43,276 nucleotides of DNA, taken from positions 1 through 43,276 of the forward strand of contig CAZJYI010000098.1 in assembly GCA_964550025.1 (NCBI GenBank), in the 5' to 3' direction. The translations under genes and the position numbers were made by a program. The notes beneath the pieces were generated by a model. That model saw nothing but the letters and a program-made list of their open reading frames with translations, ran no database searches and was not told where the DNA came from. Shown here piece by piece: positions 33,645 to 41,822 of the stretch. Source of the stretch: CAZJYI01 sp964550025 (GTDB taxonomy: Bacteria; Verrucomicrobiota; Kiritimatiellia; UBA8416; CAYOBW01). The stretch's first letter is position 1. Every line of letters starts with the position of its first letter.

Positions 33645-35254
33645 TGCAGAACATCCTGATGATCCATGCCGAGAGCTGGGACGGACGCATGCTCGGGTGC
33701 CAGAACCTGCATCCGGCGATGGCGAACGCCACCCCTAGCATCGACGCCCTTGCCCGACGCGGCATCCTCTTCGCCAACGCGTATTGTACGAACCCGATCT
33801 GCTGTCCGTCGCGAGCCAACATGCTCTCAGGCACGTACACGCACGAGTGCGAGAGCTGGAACAACTTCAAAGGGCTCGAAACGGGAATGTGGACGTACTG
33901 CCGCGCCCTGCGAAAGACACATGACGTCAGGCTGCTGGGCAAGCACGACGACTACCTCACGGGGCACCACTCCGTGATGAACCGGGTAGCCGACATGCTC
34001 GAACCGCTCAACACGGCCGGTCGGCCGGTGATGGACTTCGATACGGCACAGGACATCCGTGTGTCCTCGGACGGCGGGCACCGGTACCATTCGGAAGACT
34101 GGAATATGTTCGACGAAGCGGCGGACTTTCTCCGCCGGAAAACGGCAACAGCCGGTGACGCGACCGGTTCGGACGACGGGCGCCCCTTCTTCCTGTGTCT
34201 GAACCCCGGGCTGGTTCACGCCGCCTTTCACACCAACCGGCATTGGCTGGACAAGATCCCGGAGGAGTTGGTCGATGTGCCGCCCCTTGACGAGACCGAT
34301 CACCCCGCAAACCGCTATCAGCTCAAGGCGAAGGCCTGGCGCAACGGACTGGACGAGGAGACCGTTCGCCTCGTTCGGCGGATCTACTTCGCCATGTGCG
34401 CCGAAGCGGACGCCATGGTTGGGGAGCTGTTGTCCGTGCTGGACGACTGCGGTCTGGCCGGGAATACGACCGTCATCTTCTCCAGCGACCACGGCGAGCT
34501 GGCGCTGGAGCACCAGCAATACTACAAGATGAGCCACTTTGAGGGTTCCGCCCGGGTTCCCCTGATCATGGCGGGGCCCGGGATCAAGGCGGGGCAGACC
34601 GTCGAGACACCGGTGTCACTGATTGACATTGCCCCCACGATCTGCGAGCTCGGCGGACTGCCGCGAAGAGACTGCTTCTCCGGGGAGTCCCTGTTGCCGC
34701 TGGCGCGGGGAGAAACCGACACGAGCCGTGGCTGGGCGCTCTCGATGTACTGCGGGGTGACCAGCAATACCATCTCCTACATGCTGCGCCGGGAACGCTA
34801 CAAGCTGATCGCGTACGAGGGGTATCCCTCGCGCCTTTTCAACCTTGCCGAAGATCCGCAGGAGTTGCAGGATCTGGCCGCCGTCGAAACGGAACGCGTG
34901 GCAGAAATGGAGAAACTGCTGTCATCCGTGGTAGACCGTGAAGAGACCCGGCAACACTGGGAAGCGTACCGGCGCCACAATTTCGCGCAGTTCCAGCGTC
35001 AAGCCAAACGGGGCCTGTACTGGGACAACTCGTACAGCCTGCGCGGCATCCCCTCTTCCGACTATCACCAGATTATGAACAACGCTTTTACCGGTTGGGA
35101 CGAAGAGGACGAAGCCCGGGTGGGCGAATGGCTGGACGGGGAGAGCACGGCGCAGCATAGCCGAGGCCAGATCGCAGTTCATACTCGCACTCGTCCCTCT
35201 CGCGAATCCGGCGGAGCCGCTCCGCGGGATAGGCGCGCAAGAGAGTGCGAGTAG
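33641..35254 (+). CDS. Arylsulfatase K-like sulfatase, no signal peptide
   Basis: Type I sulfatase with the formylglycine site CCPSR (Cys54 modified, Arg58). The closest remembered pattern is arylsulfatase K (a 2-sulfoglucuronate sulfatase in animals): ESWDGR near the N-terminus, ESWNNFKG after the active site, and LTGHHSVMNRV. The later SSDHGELALEH and LIDIAPTICELGG are standard metal-site and fold elements. The start at 33641 overlaps the upstream stop as ATGA; ATG 33644 is equally possible. There is no signal peptide, unlike its neighbours, so it may act in the cytoplasm on imported fragments. The last 25 or so residues (HTRTRPSRESGGAAPRDR and on) are encoded by a hairpin repeat and are probably not part of the fold. 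The exact sugar substrate cannot be told from sequence. Confidence 0.85.
   Translation: MMQNILMIHAESWDGRMLGCQNLHPAMANATPSIDALARRGILFANAYCTNPICCPSRANMLSGTYTHECESWNNFKGLETGMWTYCRALRKTHDVRLLGKHDDYLTGHHSVMNRVADMLEPLNTAGRPVMDFDTAQDIRVSSDGGHRYHSEDWNMFDEAADFLRRKTATAGDATGSDDGRPFFLCLNPGLVHAAFHTNRHWLDKIPEELVDVPPLDETDHPANRYQLKAKAWRNGLDEETVRLVRRIYFAMCAEADAMVGELLSVLDDCGLAGNTTVIFSSDHGELALEHQQYYKMSHFEGSARVPLIMAGPGIKAGQTVETPVSLIDIAPTICELGGLPRRDCFSGESLLPLARGETDTSRGWALSMYCGVTSNTISYMLRRERYKLIAYEGYPSRLFNLAEDPQELQDLAAVETERVAEMEKLLSSVVDREETRQHWEAYRRHNFAQFQRQAKRGLYWDNSYSLRGIPSSDYHQIMNNAFTGWDEEDEARVGEWLDGESTAQHSRGQIAVHTRTRPSRESGGAAPRDRRARECE
35182..35253. repeat. REP-like hairpin embedded in the sulfatase 3' end
   Basis: TACTCGCACTC (35182-35192) pairs perfectly with GAGTGCGAGTA (35243-35253). 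A further interrupted stem lies inside, and an inner hairpin GCGGAG-CCG-CTCCGC sits at 35211-35225. The sulfatase stop codon (35252-35254) begins inside the right arm. It may stabilise or terminate the transcript. Confidence 0.7.
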
Positions 35255-35315
35255 GATCGGCGAGAATCACACGTAGGACCTTGCAGGAAGACGAGAAACG
35301 GACGGACCAAGCACA

Positions 35316-35321
35316 AAGGAG
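35316..35321 (+). promoter_or_regulatory. Ribosome binding site of the tandem SASA gene
   Basis: AAGGAG lies 5 nt before ATG 35327, which starts a signal peptide. This fixes the start. Confidence 0.8.
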
Positions 35322-35326
35322 AAGCA

Positions 35327-38314
35327 ATGAAGAGACGGATTCGAATGTCAGTACTTAGTCTTTGCCTGGGGTTGTGGGTCGCTGGGGTCTTGGGAAGTTC
35401 CTTCGCGGCGGAACCCGCGGCGGCCGCCCCGCCGGTCATCGAGCTTGGCGCGCCGTTCTGTGACAACGCGGTTCTCCAGCGGGACATGAAAGTCCCGGTC
35501 TGGGGATGGAGCAAGCCGGGCACGAAGGTCACGGTGGCGTTCGCCGGTCAGGAGAAGACCGCCACGGCCGGGCAGAACGGCAAGTGGATGCTCGAACTGG
35601 ACAAGCTCAAGGCCAGCTTCGAACCGCGTGATATGACGATCACCGAGAGCACGGGCAAGAAGGTCACACTCAAGAATATCCTCGTCGGTGAAGTCTGGAT
35701 GGCGTCCGGGCAGTCCAACATGCAGTGGACCTGCACCAAGAGTTCTGCCAATAAGCTGTGCGGCCAGTTCGCTGCTGAGTGCGAGACCAGAGGTCTCAAG
35801 GTCAACCCGATCCGCGAGTTCAGGGTGAACAGTGTCACGTCTCAGCTCCACCCGATCGAAAAGGCAACGGGTTCATGGCAGGACGGCAGCTATCTCAATT
35901 ACAGTGCGATAGCTTTCGCCTTTGCGGAGAAGCTCTATCAAGAGCTGCAAGTACCCATAGCGATCCTCAATTGCTCGTTCAGCCAGACAGCCATTCAGGC
36001 CTGGGTGCCGCGAGAAGGTTGGGCGAGCGCCGAAGACGAGTACAGCAAGAAGATTCACCAGCGATGTCTTCAGACGGACCCCACGACTGACGAGCACAAG
36101 GTAGCGTGGAGTGCTTTCTACAAGTCGCTTGAAGACCAGATCGCTGCGAGCGAGTCCGCAATCAAGAAGGGCGAGAAGCCGAAGGAGATCGGAGAGGAGG
36201 TCCCCGGCAATCTGAACAGCAACCGCGACGCGAACTGGCTTTACAACGGCAAGCTCAATCCCGTTGTTCCCTATGCGATTCGCGGTGCCATATGGAACCA
36301 GGGCTACGCGAATGCGGGTGAGGGGCTTCCCTACTACAACAACCTGCACAGCATGATTCGTGGATGGCGCGCTGTCTGGGGCCACCCCGAACTGCCCGTC
36401 TATTTCCACCAGTGGTACTGCCCGGTCAAGAGTCCGGCGCCGCCGCCAAGCATTGGCAGTGCGTCGGAAATGCGTCTTGGGACGACGATGGCGCGCGACA
36501 TTCCGAACACCGGCATGGCCAGCCAGATCGATATCGCGGGTGGCATCCATTACCACAAGAAGACGGTACCGGGTCGTCGCCTGGCGCTGCATGCGCTCAA
36601 GAACCAGTACGGGAAGAAGATTGTGGCGGAGGGCCCCATCTTCAAGTCCTACAATGTGAAGGGCGATAAGGTCATCGTTGAGTTCGACAGCGCCGAAGGG
36701 GGGCTTGTTGTCGGTGACACGTCTTTCAACAGGAGCAGTGCAGAAGGGGCTACGGGGTTTGCTGACCCGCAGGTCATCGAGAACGGCGAGGACAAGGTCA
36801 ATCTGTTCTGGCTTGCCGGCGCGGACAGGGTCTGGCATCCGGCCACCTTTGAGATCAAGCAGAGCGAGGTGGTGGTCACATCGGAGGCCGTCGAGAAGCC
36901 GCGCGGTATCTCCTACGGCTCGGGCGGAATAGGTTTCAACCCCTGCCTCTACAACAAGGCGATGCTGCCTATGACGCCGTTCATCACCTTCGACAACGAG
37001 ATGGTAACCAGCAAGACCTGGCCGGACGAAAAGCTGAAGATCGCCGGTGAAACCATTGACGCGTCGTCGGTTGGCAAGCTCTATGCATATCGCAAGATGC
37101 CCATCCTCGGTGTGCAGTTCCGTGACAATGCGATCTTGCAGGCGGACAAGCCCGTGACCATCTGGGGTTCTACGCGGAACTACGGCGAATGGCAGAGCGG
37201 GGACGAGGAAGGCGACTGCAAGATCCACTTCCAGTTCGACGATATCAAGAAGACGATTCCGGTCACGGCGGGGATGGAAGAGTGGAGTGTGACGCTGCCG
37301 GCGATGGCGGCCGACGGCAAGGCACACACTCTGAAGGCACAGTTCACGATTGATGGCGAGTTGGCGCACGAGCGTGTCAGCGAAGGTATTCTCTTTGGTG
37401 ACCTGTGGTATGTCGCCGCCCCGGCCACCGTTGCCGCCCCGGCCAAGGAACAGAAGAGGGACGGTGAGAAGGTATCCATGAACGAGTCGTCCGGACCGAT
37501 TGTGCGGATGATCCAGAACCAGTCGAAGCGCGGCGGGAACGGCAGTTCGAGCAGGTATAGTGTGTGCGTCTCGAGGACGCCTTTGAATCGCTTCGCATCG
37601 TTCTGGAAACCGGCCAGTGGAGCGGCCAAGCAGATAGGTGACGCCCTTGCCGCAAAGACAAAGCGGCCCGTGGGCATCATCTGGATGCAGACCAAGGTCT
37701 CGGGCGAGAAAGGTGAGCCAAAGGTCGACCGCACTACGGTCGGGTATTGGATGGCGCCGGAGCATCTCAAGAATGCTCCGAGCTTGATGGAGGACTACAA
37801 GACCGTGGGCAGCAAGTTCCCGGACAACCCGTACTACCTGGCCAACGTCCGCCGCTACATGGCCGACTGGAAGCAGTATTGGGGCGAGTACATTCCGGAG
37901 ATGATGACGACTAAGGCAGTGCCAGAGGGAGCGTCGTGGGGAGCGTCGTGGGGGCACTACCCGTCACCCGCACCGAAGGTAGGCGACTCGAAAGCAACGC
38001 AGGTCTACAACATCTACGTCCATCCCTTTGCTGATACCGTCGTGGAGGGGATCATCTTTCTGACGAACGAGGCGATGGTGAAAGACGCCGAAGGCGCCAA
38101 CTTCGGCCCGGAGATGTCAGCGCTGGCCAATTGCTTCAAAGCGAAGTTCGGCGGGGACGACCCGCACGTCATCTACACCATCCCCGGCAAGACGCTGGCA
38201 CCCGGGATCACCAGGCCCGAGGGGATCAAGGGCAAAAGCACGGCGATCGAGGTCACTCAGTGGACCGAGGTCGCGGGGGTGATCGACGCGGCGGTTAAGA
38301 CGGCGGGGAAGTAA
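35327..38314 (+). CDS. Secreted tandem sialate O-acetylesterase-like protein, second half degenerate
   Basis: A signal peptide covers residues 1 to about 28 (VLSLCLGLWVAGVLGSSFAA). The first SASA unit opens with FCDNAVLQRDMKVPVWGW and has the intact nucleophile block ASGQSNM (Ser130) and a late GGIHYHKK segment with a probable catalytic His408, followed by GRRLALHALKNQYG. A second SASA-like unit begins near residue 591 (VQFRDNAILQADKPVTIWG), but its expected nucleophile block reads GDLWYVAAPATVAAP (about 690-705), with no G-Q-S-N. At 995 residues the protein is about twice the length of a single-unit family member. Expected activity is sugar O-deacetylation in the periplasm or outside, with the second unit perhaps structural or binding. 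It sits 72 nt after the sulfatase, consistent with one operon for an acetylated, sulfated glycan. Confidence 0.8.
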   Translation: MKRRIRMSVLSLCLGLWVAGVLGSSFAAEPAAAAPPVIELGAPFCDNAVLQRDMKVPVWGWSKPGTKVTVAFAGQEKTATAGQNGKWMLELDKLKASFEPRDMTITESTGKKVTLKNILVGEVWMASGQSNMQWTCTKSSANKLCGQFAAECETRGLKVNPIREFRVNSVTSQLHPIEKATGSWQDGSYLNYSAIAFAFAEKLYQELQVPIAILNCSFSQTAIQAWVPREGWASAEDEYSKKIHQRCLQTDPTTDEHKVAWSAFYKSLEDQIAASESAIKKGEKPKEIGEEVPGNLNSNRDANWLYNGKLNPVVPYAIRGAIWNQGYANAGEGLPYYNNLHSMIRGWRAVWGHPELPVYFHQWYCPVKSPAPPPSIGSASEMRLGTTMARDIPNTGMASQIDIAGGIHYHKKTVPGRRLALHALKNQYGKKIVAEGPIFKSYNVKGDKVIVEFDSAEGGLVVGDTSFNRSSAEGATGFADPQVIENGEDKVNLFWLAGADRVWHPATFEIKQSEVVVTSEAVEKPRGISYGSGGIGFNPCLYNKAMLPMTPFITFDNEMVTSKTWPDEKLKIAGETIDASSVGKLYAYRKMPILGVQFRDNAILQADKPVTIWGSTRNYGEWQSGDEEGDCKIHFQFDDIKKTIPVTAGMEEWSVTLPAMAADGKAHTLKAQFTIDGELAHERVSEGILFGDLWYVAAPATVAAPAKEQKRDGEKVSMNESSGPIVRMIQNQSKRGGNGSSSRYSVCVSRTPLNRFASFWKPASGAAKQIGDALAAKTKRPVGIIWMQTKVSGEKGEPKVDRTTVGYWMAPEHLKNAPSLMEDYKTVGSKFPDNPYYLANVRRYMADWKQYWGEYIPEMMTTKAVPEGASWGASWGHYPSPAPKVGDSKATQVYNIYVHPFADTVVEGIIFLTNEAMVKDAEGANFGPEMSALANCFKAKFGGDDPHVIYTIPGKTLAPGITRPEGIKGKSTAIEVTQWTEVAGVIDAAVKTAGK

Positions 38315-38375
38315 TCGAGAGAATCGAGAGAAACGAGGGAATCGAGGGAATCGATTCTGTCGAATCTGTCGACTC
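38313..38375. repeat. Seven phased 9-bp AATCGA-type units
   Basis: Units of exactly 9 bp: AATCGAGAG twice, AAACGAGGG, AATCGAGGG, AATCGATTC, TGTCGAATC and TGTCGACTC. CGA sits at the same position in each. The array overlaps the stop codon of the tandem SASA gene and ends just before the Shine-Dalgarno of the next gene. Related AATCGA strings occur at 28596-28622 and 41764-41790. Confidence 0.75.
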
Positions 38376-38389
38376 GACCGAGGTGACAA

Positions 38390-39364
38390 ATGAGCGACGA
38401 TCAAAGAGTCGATGACCGGATCAAGTCAATCAAGCGTGAGTATCCCGGCCGGATTCCGATCAGTGCGCATATCCTGCCGGCTGCCTGGATGAAGTACCGC
38501 GAGGCGCTGGACGAGATCGTTCACAGGCACCCGCTGGTTTTCGGCGAGTCGAACGATCAGAGGGACTACGATGACGTCGGCGGAACCTATGTGGCAGGTG
38601 AACACGTCGACGTCTGGGGCTGTATCTGGAGCAATACAAAGACAGGAATGGAGGCGATCGTCACCGGGCATCCCGTGCCAACGCGTGAAGGCGTGCACAG
38701 CTTGAAGATCCCTGAAGAAGATGCCGGCATACCACACGGGTTCATGTACCTGCGGCTCGCCGACATACGCGGGTTCGAAGAGCTCATGCTCGATTTCGCC
38801 GAGGAGCCGCCCGAGCTGCAGATGCTGATCGACAAGGTGCTGGAATACAACCTGCGCCAGGTGCAGCGCAGACTGGAGAAGATCGAGCGCCCCGGGCGAA
38901 TCGTGTGGCTGGGCGACGACCTCGGCATGCAGAACAGCCTGCCGATGAGTCCGGAGAAGTGGCGCCGCTATCTCAAGCCCTGCTTCGAGCAGATCTACGC
39001 GCCGTTCAAGGAAGCCGGGCACTACGTGTACATGCACACGGACGGGCACATCCTGGAGATCATTCCCGACCTGGCGGACTGTGGCGTCGACGTCGTCAAT
39101 GCGCAAGTCGGCGCGAACGGAATGGAGAACCTGGCCGACGTGTGCAAGGGGAAGGTCTGTCTGGACCTTGACCTCGACCGTCAACAGCTCCCCTTCTGGA
39201 GCCCCGACGAGGTCGATGCGCATGTGAGAGAGGCCGTCGAGACTCTCGGCGCTCCCGAGGGCGGTCTGTGGCTCAAGGCGGAGATCGGTGACGACGTGCC
39301 CCTCGAGAACGTTGAGGCCGTCTGCGCCGCCCTCGAGAGATACAGCACGTACTACGGCGACTGA
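38390..39364 (+). CDS. UROD-like family protein, copy 3 (324 aa)
   Basis: ATG 38390 follows GAGGTG (38380-38385). UROD-family landmarks include WLGDDLGMQNSLPMSPEKW, a Y-x-x-P-F-K-E-A-G helix and a C-terminal DDVPLENVEAVCAAL. The zinc-site region reads MHTDG (His216-x-Asp218-Gly), so the cysteine of the H-x-C-G motif is replaced by aspartate, as in copy 2. No signal peptide; cytoplasmic. It is the third family member within 12 kb and follows the tandem SASA gene by 75 bp. Function unknown; a methyltransferase-like or lyase-like reaction on a glycan-derived compound is speculation from context. Confidence 0.75.
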   Translation: MSDDQRVDDRIKSIKREYPGRIPISAHILPAAWMKYREALDEIVHRHPLVFGESNDQRDYDDVGGTYVAGEHVDVWGCIWSNTKTGMEAIVTGHPVPTREGVHSLKIPEEDAGIPHGFMYLRLADIRGFEELMLDFAEEPPELQMLIDKVLEYNLRQVQRRLEKIERPGRIVWLGDDLGMQNSLPMSPEKWRRYLKPCFEQIYAPFKEAGHYVYMHTDGHILEIIPDLADCGVDVVNAQVGANGMENLADVCKGKVCLDLDLDRQQLPFWSPDEVDAHVREAVETLGAPEGGLWLKAEIGDDVPLENVEAVCAALERYSTYYGD

Positions 39365-39470
39365 GATGCTGCGCGATACCGGGGCCGAGGCAGCGGCGCA
39401 ACGGTTCCATCGAATCACATGGCGGCATTGACGGCCAACAGGAGCAAGCACGAATGAGATGTGTTGTCGA

Positions 39471-39530
39471 TGTAGCCACGAGCGTGAGCGAGTGGAGAAC
39501 GGGATCCACTCGCTCACGCTCGTGGCTACA
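39471..39530. repeat. Perfect 26-bp inverted repeat with 8-nt loop
   Basis: The left arm 39471-39496 begins TGTAGCCACGAGCG. The right arm 39505-39530 is its exact reverse complement, and the loop is GAACGGGA. No transposase is nearby. The form fits a REP/MITE-like palindromic element; it might also terminate transcription. Confidence 0.9.
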
Positions 39531-39633
39531 GGAATGGATCGCTCCGGCGGGCTGCAATCCGTCACGAAACCGCCCTGCAATGCCGGGCGAGTTGTGGCAA
39601 GATGCACGGTTCTTGCGAGGGGACAGTTCCTGG

Positions 39634-39638
39634 GGAGG
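39634..39638 (+). promoter_or_regulatory. Ribosome binding site selecting ATG 39643
   Basis: GGAGG lies 4 nt before ATG 39643, the first codon of a signal peptide. The longer in-frame start at 39454 would put the 26-bp palindrome inside the gene and is rejected. Confidence 0.75.
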
Positions 39639-39642
39639 TTAC

Positions 39643-41715
39643 ATGCGCAGGGCGATGCGAATCACAGCCGGTCTGGTCGGGGTACTGCTCATTTCGGCAC
39701 TGTCGTTGCAGGCAGACACTGCCGTTCACTTCACCTCCGGCCCCCACGAGCACGCCGGCACACGCTACTACTGGCTGGCCGAGTGGAAGCTGGAGGTGAC
39801 GCTGCCGGATGATGTCGCTTCGGATGACCGTTTCGAAGTGCTTTTCGGCTCGAAGGGCGCGGCCAAGCGGACCATGTACTATGCGTCCCACGGCAGCACC
39901 GGCATACTAGCCGAGGTGCGAGACAAACCGTACGGGTGGATCGCCGTTCCGCTGGGCAAGCTCTCGGCCGGCCAGAAGGTCGTCCTCTACGGCAAAGGGC
40001 GGGAGCGGGTCGCGTTCCTCGCGGGCGTTCGTGTTCGCGGCAAGGCGACGGGCAAGTTGGCAGTCAAGCCGACGCGGGTTGCGACCATCTCCTCGCCGCG
40101 GCAAAGCGCCTCCGGCTGGGCCGACCTGCCCGGATTCGAAATGACCGACGAGACGCGGGAGCTCTGGGTCCCCTCCCCCGACAAGCCGGACTGGCAACGG
40201 GCGGAACGGAGCTCCCGCTATGCCGGCATCGCACTGAACAAGGTACAGCGCTGGCTGCGGGAATGCTGTCTGCCGATCCGGGACGAGAAGTCAGGGCTGT
40301 TCCGCGCCACCGGCCCCGTTTGGAACTACCGCGACACGGCGGCCGACTGCTACCCCTTCTACGTCTGGGCGGCCTACTTCACCGACGAAGAGGTGTTGCG
40401 CACCGTGATGTTGGACACACTGGCGGCCGAGCAGCGGCTCTGCAACCATGTCGACCGTCTCCCGGTTCCCTACAACATGGACACGGGCAAGAAGCTCGTG
40501 AATGGATTCGACGCCATGGTCTTCGGCGCCAGCGAGTACGCCAAGGACGGCTTGGTGCCGATCGTCGAAATCACCGGCCGAGACTCCCCGTGGTGCGCGC
40601 GTCTGCGGGGGATCATCGACGACATCTTCAAGCACGCGCGCTACGATACGCCGTACGGCAAGATTCCTTCCAAGAACATCGAAGTCAACGGCGAACTGCT
40701 GCAGATGCTCCCCCGGTTGCACGGCATGACCGACGACGAGAAGTACCTCGACTGGGCCCACCGGCTGGCCGACTACTACCTGCTCCCGGGCAAGTTCGTG
40801 CCCAGGAAACTCTTCGACCACGGTTGCGAGATCGTCGGCGGTCTGGGGCTCCTCTTTGCCGTAGACCGCGAGGCGTGTCCGGCGAAGTGCGAGCAATACC
40901 GGCCGCACATGGAGTACATGTTCGACGAGATCCTCAGGCGCGGCGTCAATTCCGACGGCGTCATCGTTGGCTCGCTGCAGAGCACGCCGGGCCCCCACGA
41001 CAAAGTCAGGATCGGCGACGGGTGGGGCTACGACTTCGTGGGTTTCCTGGATTACGACCTCGCCCTGGGCACACGCCGCTACCACGCGGCGATTCGGAAG
41101 CCGATGACCAACCTGCTGAAGCCACGCTATTTCCGGTTCAACTGGGACCACGGCTCGCGCGACAACGTCGCTGATTCGGTGGAAGGCGGACTATACCTGC
41201 TGCACCGCATTCCGACCCCGGAGGCGTTCGTGTGGGCCGACCGCGAGATCGCAACCCTGCTGGTGGACCACAGCGACCCCGACCGCCTCTGGGGCACCCA
41301 CAAGCTCGAAGCCAACACCGTGCGCACCGTTCTGATCCACACGATGCTGCACACCCGCAACACGATCGCCCGTCCATGGCAGCAGGGGCTTCGGCTGGGC
41401 GCGGCGCCCTGCAACGACGGGATCTGCGTTTTCATGGCGTCCGACAAGCCCTATGAGGGCCGTCTCAAGTTCGACGTGCCCCGCCACCGGATCGAGATGG
41501 GATTCTCGCAGGACTGGCCCAGGATGAACGCCATCCCCGAGTGGTTCACCGTCGAACCGGACGACAAACACCGTTACCGCATCACGGACGCCGACACGCA
41601 GTCCTCGACCGTCCACTCCGGCAGATCGCTCAGCGAGGGTCTGCCGGTCCGCCTGGAACCGGGAACACCGCTGCGCCTCGTTGTCCGCCCCCTGCCGCCG
41701 CGAGACGGGGGATGA
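39643..41715 (+). CDS. Secreted probable alpha/alpha-barrel glycan-active protein (690 aa)
   Basis: A signal peptide covers residues 1 to about 24 (ITAGLVGVLLISALSLQA, cut before DT). Residues about 25-150 look like a small beta-sandwich (AVHFTSGPHEHAGTRYYWLA, VLFGSKGAAK). Residues about 170-560 are helical with recurring aromatic and Trp/Asp/Glu-rich loops (WNYRDTAADCYPFYVWAAYF; NGELLQMLPRLHG; NWDHGSRDNVADSVEGGLYL), as expected of a six-hairpin alpha/alpha barrel found in many glycoside hydrolases and lyases. A beta-rich tail follows to residue 690. No named family was recognised and no catalytic pair can be assigned. It stands 278 bp downstream of the UROD-like gene behind a palindrome, so it may have its own promoter. 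A role in polysaccharide degradation is inferred from fold and neighbours. Confidence 0.6.
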   Translation: MRRAMRITAGLVGVLLISALSLQADTAVHFTSGPHEHAGTRYYWLAEWKLEVTLPDDVASDDRFEVLFGSKGAAKRTMYYASHGSTGILAEVRDKPYGWIAVPLGKLSAGQKVVLYGKGRERVAFLAGVRVRGKATGKLAVKPTRVATISSPRQSASGWADLPGFEMTDETRELWVPSPDKPDWQRAERSSRYAGIALNKVQRWLRECCLPIRDEKSGLFRATGPVWNYRDTAADCYPFYVWAAYFTDEEVLRTVMLDTLAAEQRLCNHVDRLPVPYNMDTGKKLVNGFDAMVFGASEYAKDGLVPIVEITGRDSPWCARLRGIIDDIFKHARYDTPYGKIPSKNIEVNGELLQMLPRLHGMTDDEKYLDWAHRLADYYLLPGKFVPRKLFDHGCEIVGGLGLLFAVDREACPAKCEQYRPHMEYMFDEILRRGVNSDGVIVGSLQSTPGPHDKVRIGDGWGYDFVGFLDYDLALGTRRYHAAIRKPMTNLLKPRYFRFNWDHGSRDNVADSVEGGLYLLHRIPTPEAFVWADREIATLLVDHSDPDRLWGTHKLEANTVRTVLIHTMLHTRNTIARPWQQGLRLGAAPCNDGICVFMASDKPYEGRLKFDVPRHRIEMGFSQDWPRMNAIPEWFTVEPDDKHRYRITDADTQSSTVHSGRSLSEGLPVRLEPGTPLRLVVRPLPPRDGG

Positions 41716-41801
41716 CCCTGGACCGCAAGAGCCGGCTGTCCCGACTTGGTCGAAGTAGCCGACGGAATCGAATCGATCGGACCAATCGACTCGTCAGACA
41801 C

Positions 41802-41818
41802 GCGGCACAGGCTGCCGC
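41802..41818. terminator. Candidate bidirectional terminator between convergent genes
   Basis: GCGGCA (41802-41807) and TGCCGC (41813-41818) form a perfect 6-bp stem with loop CAGGC. It lies 5 nt beyond the stop of the - strand gene and 87 nt beyond the + strand stop at 41715. There is no T run, so efficiency as an intrinsic terminator is uncertain. Confidence 0.5.
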
Positions 41819-41822
41819 AGTC

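Larger units (their letters stand above)
39365..39642. other. Intergenic region with a long hairpin
   Basis: This 278-bp stretch is open in one + frame from 39454, but that frame reads through a perfect inverted repeat and lacks a ribosome site, so it is treated as non-coding. Apart from the hairpin at 39471-39530, nothing else was recognised. Confidence 0.6.

Noticed and set aside
35873..37957. Long - strand open frame (694 codons) opposite the tandem SASA gene
   Set aside because: The + strand carries a recognisable SASA sequence with signal peptide and Shine-Dalgarno; the opposite frame shows only Arg-rich low-information sequence.
38313..38375. CRISPR array
   Set aside because: The units are 9 bp with no spacers, and there are no cas genes.
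39454..39642. Longer N-terminus for the gene at 39643
   Set aside because: It would encode the 26-bp palindrome and would bury the signal peptide and GGAGG site inside the gene.
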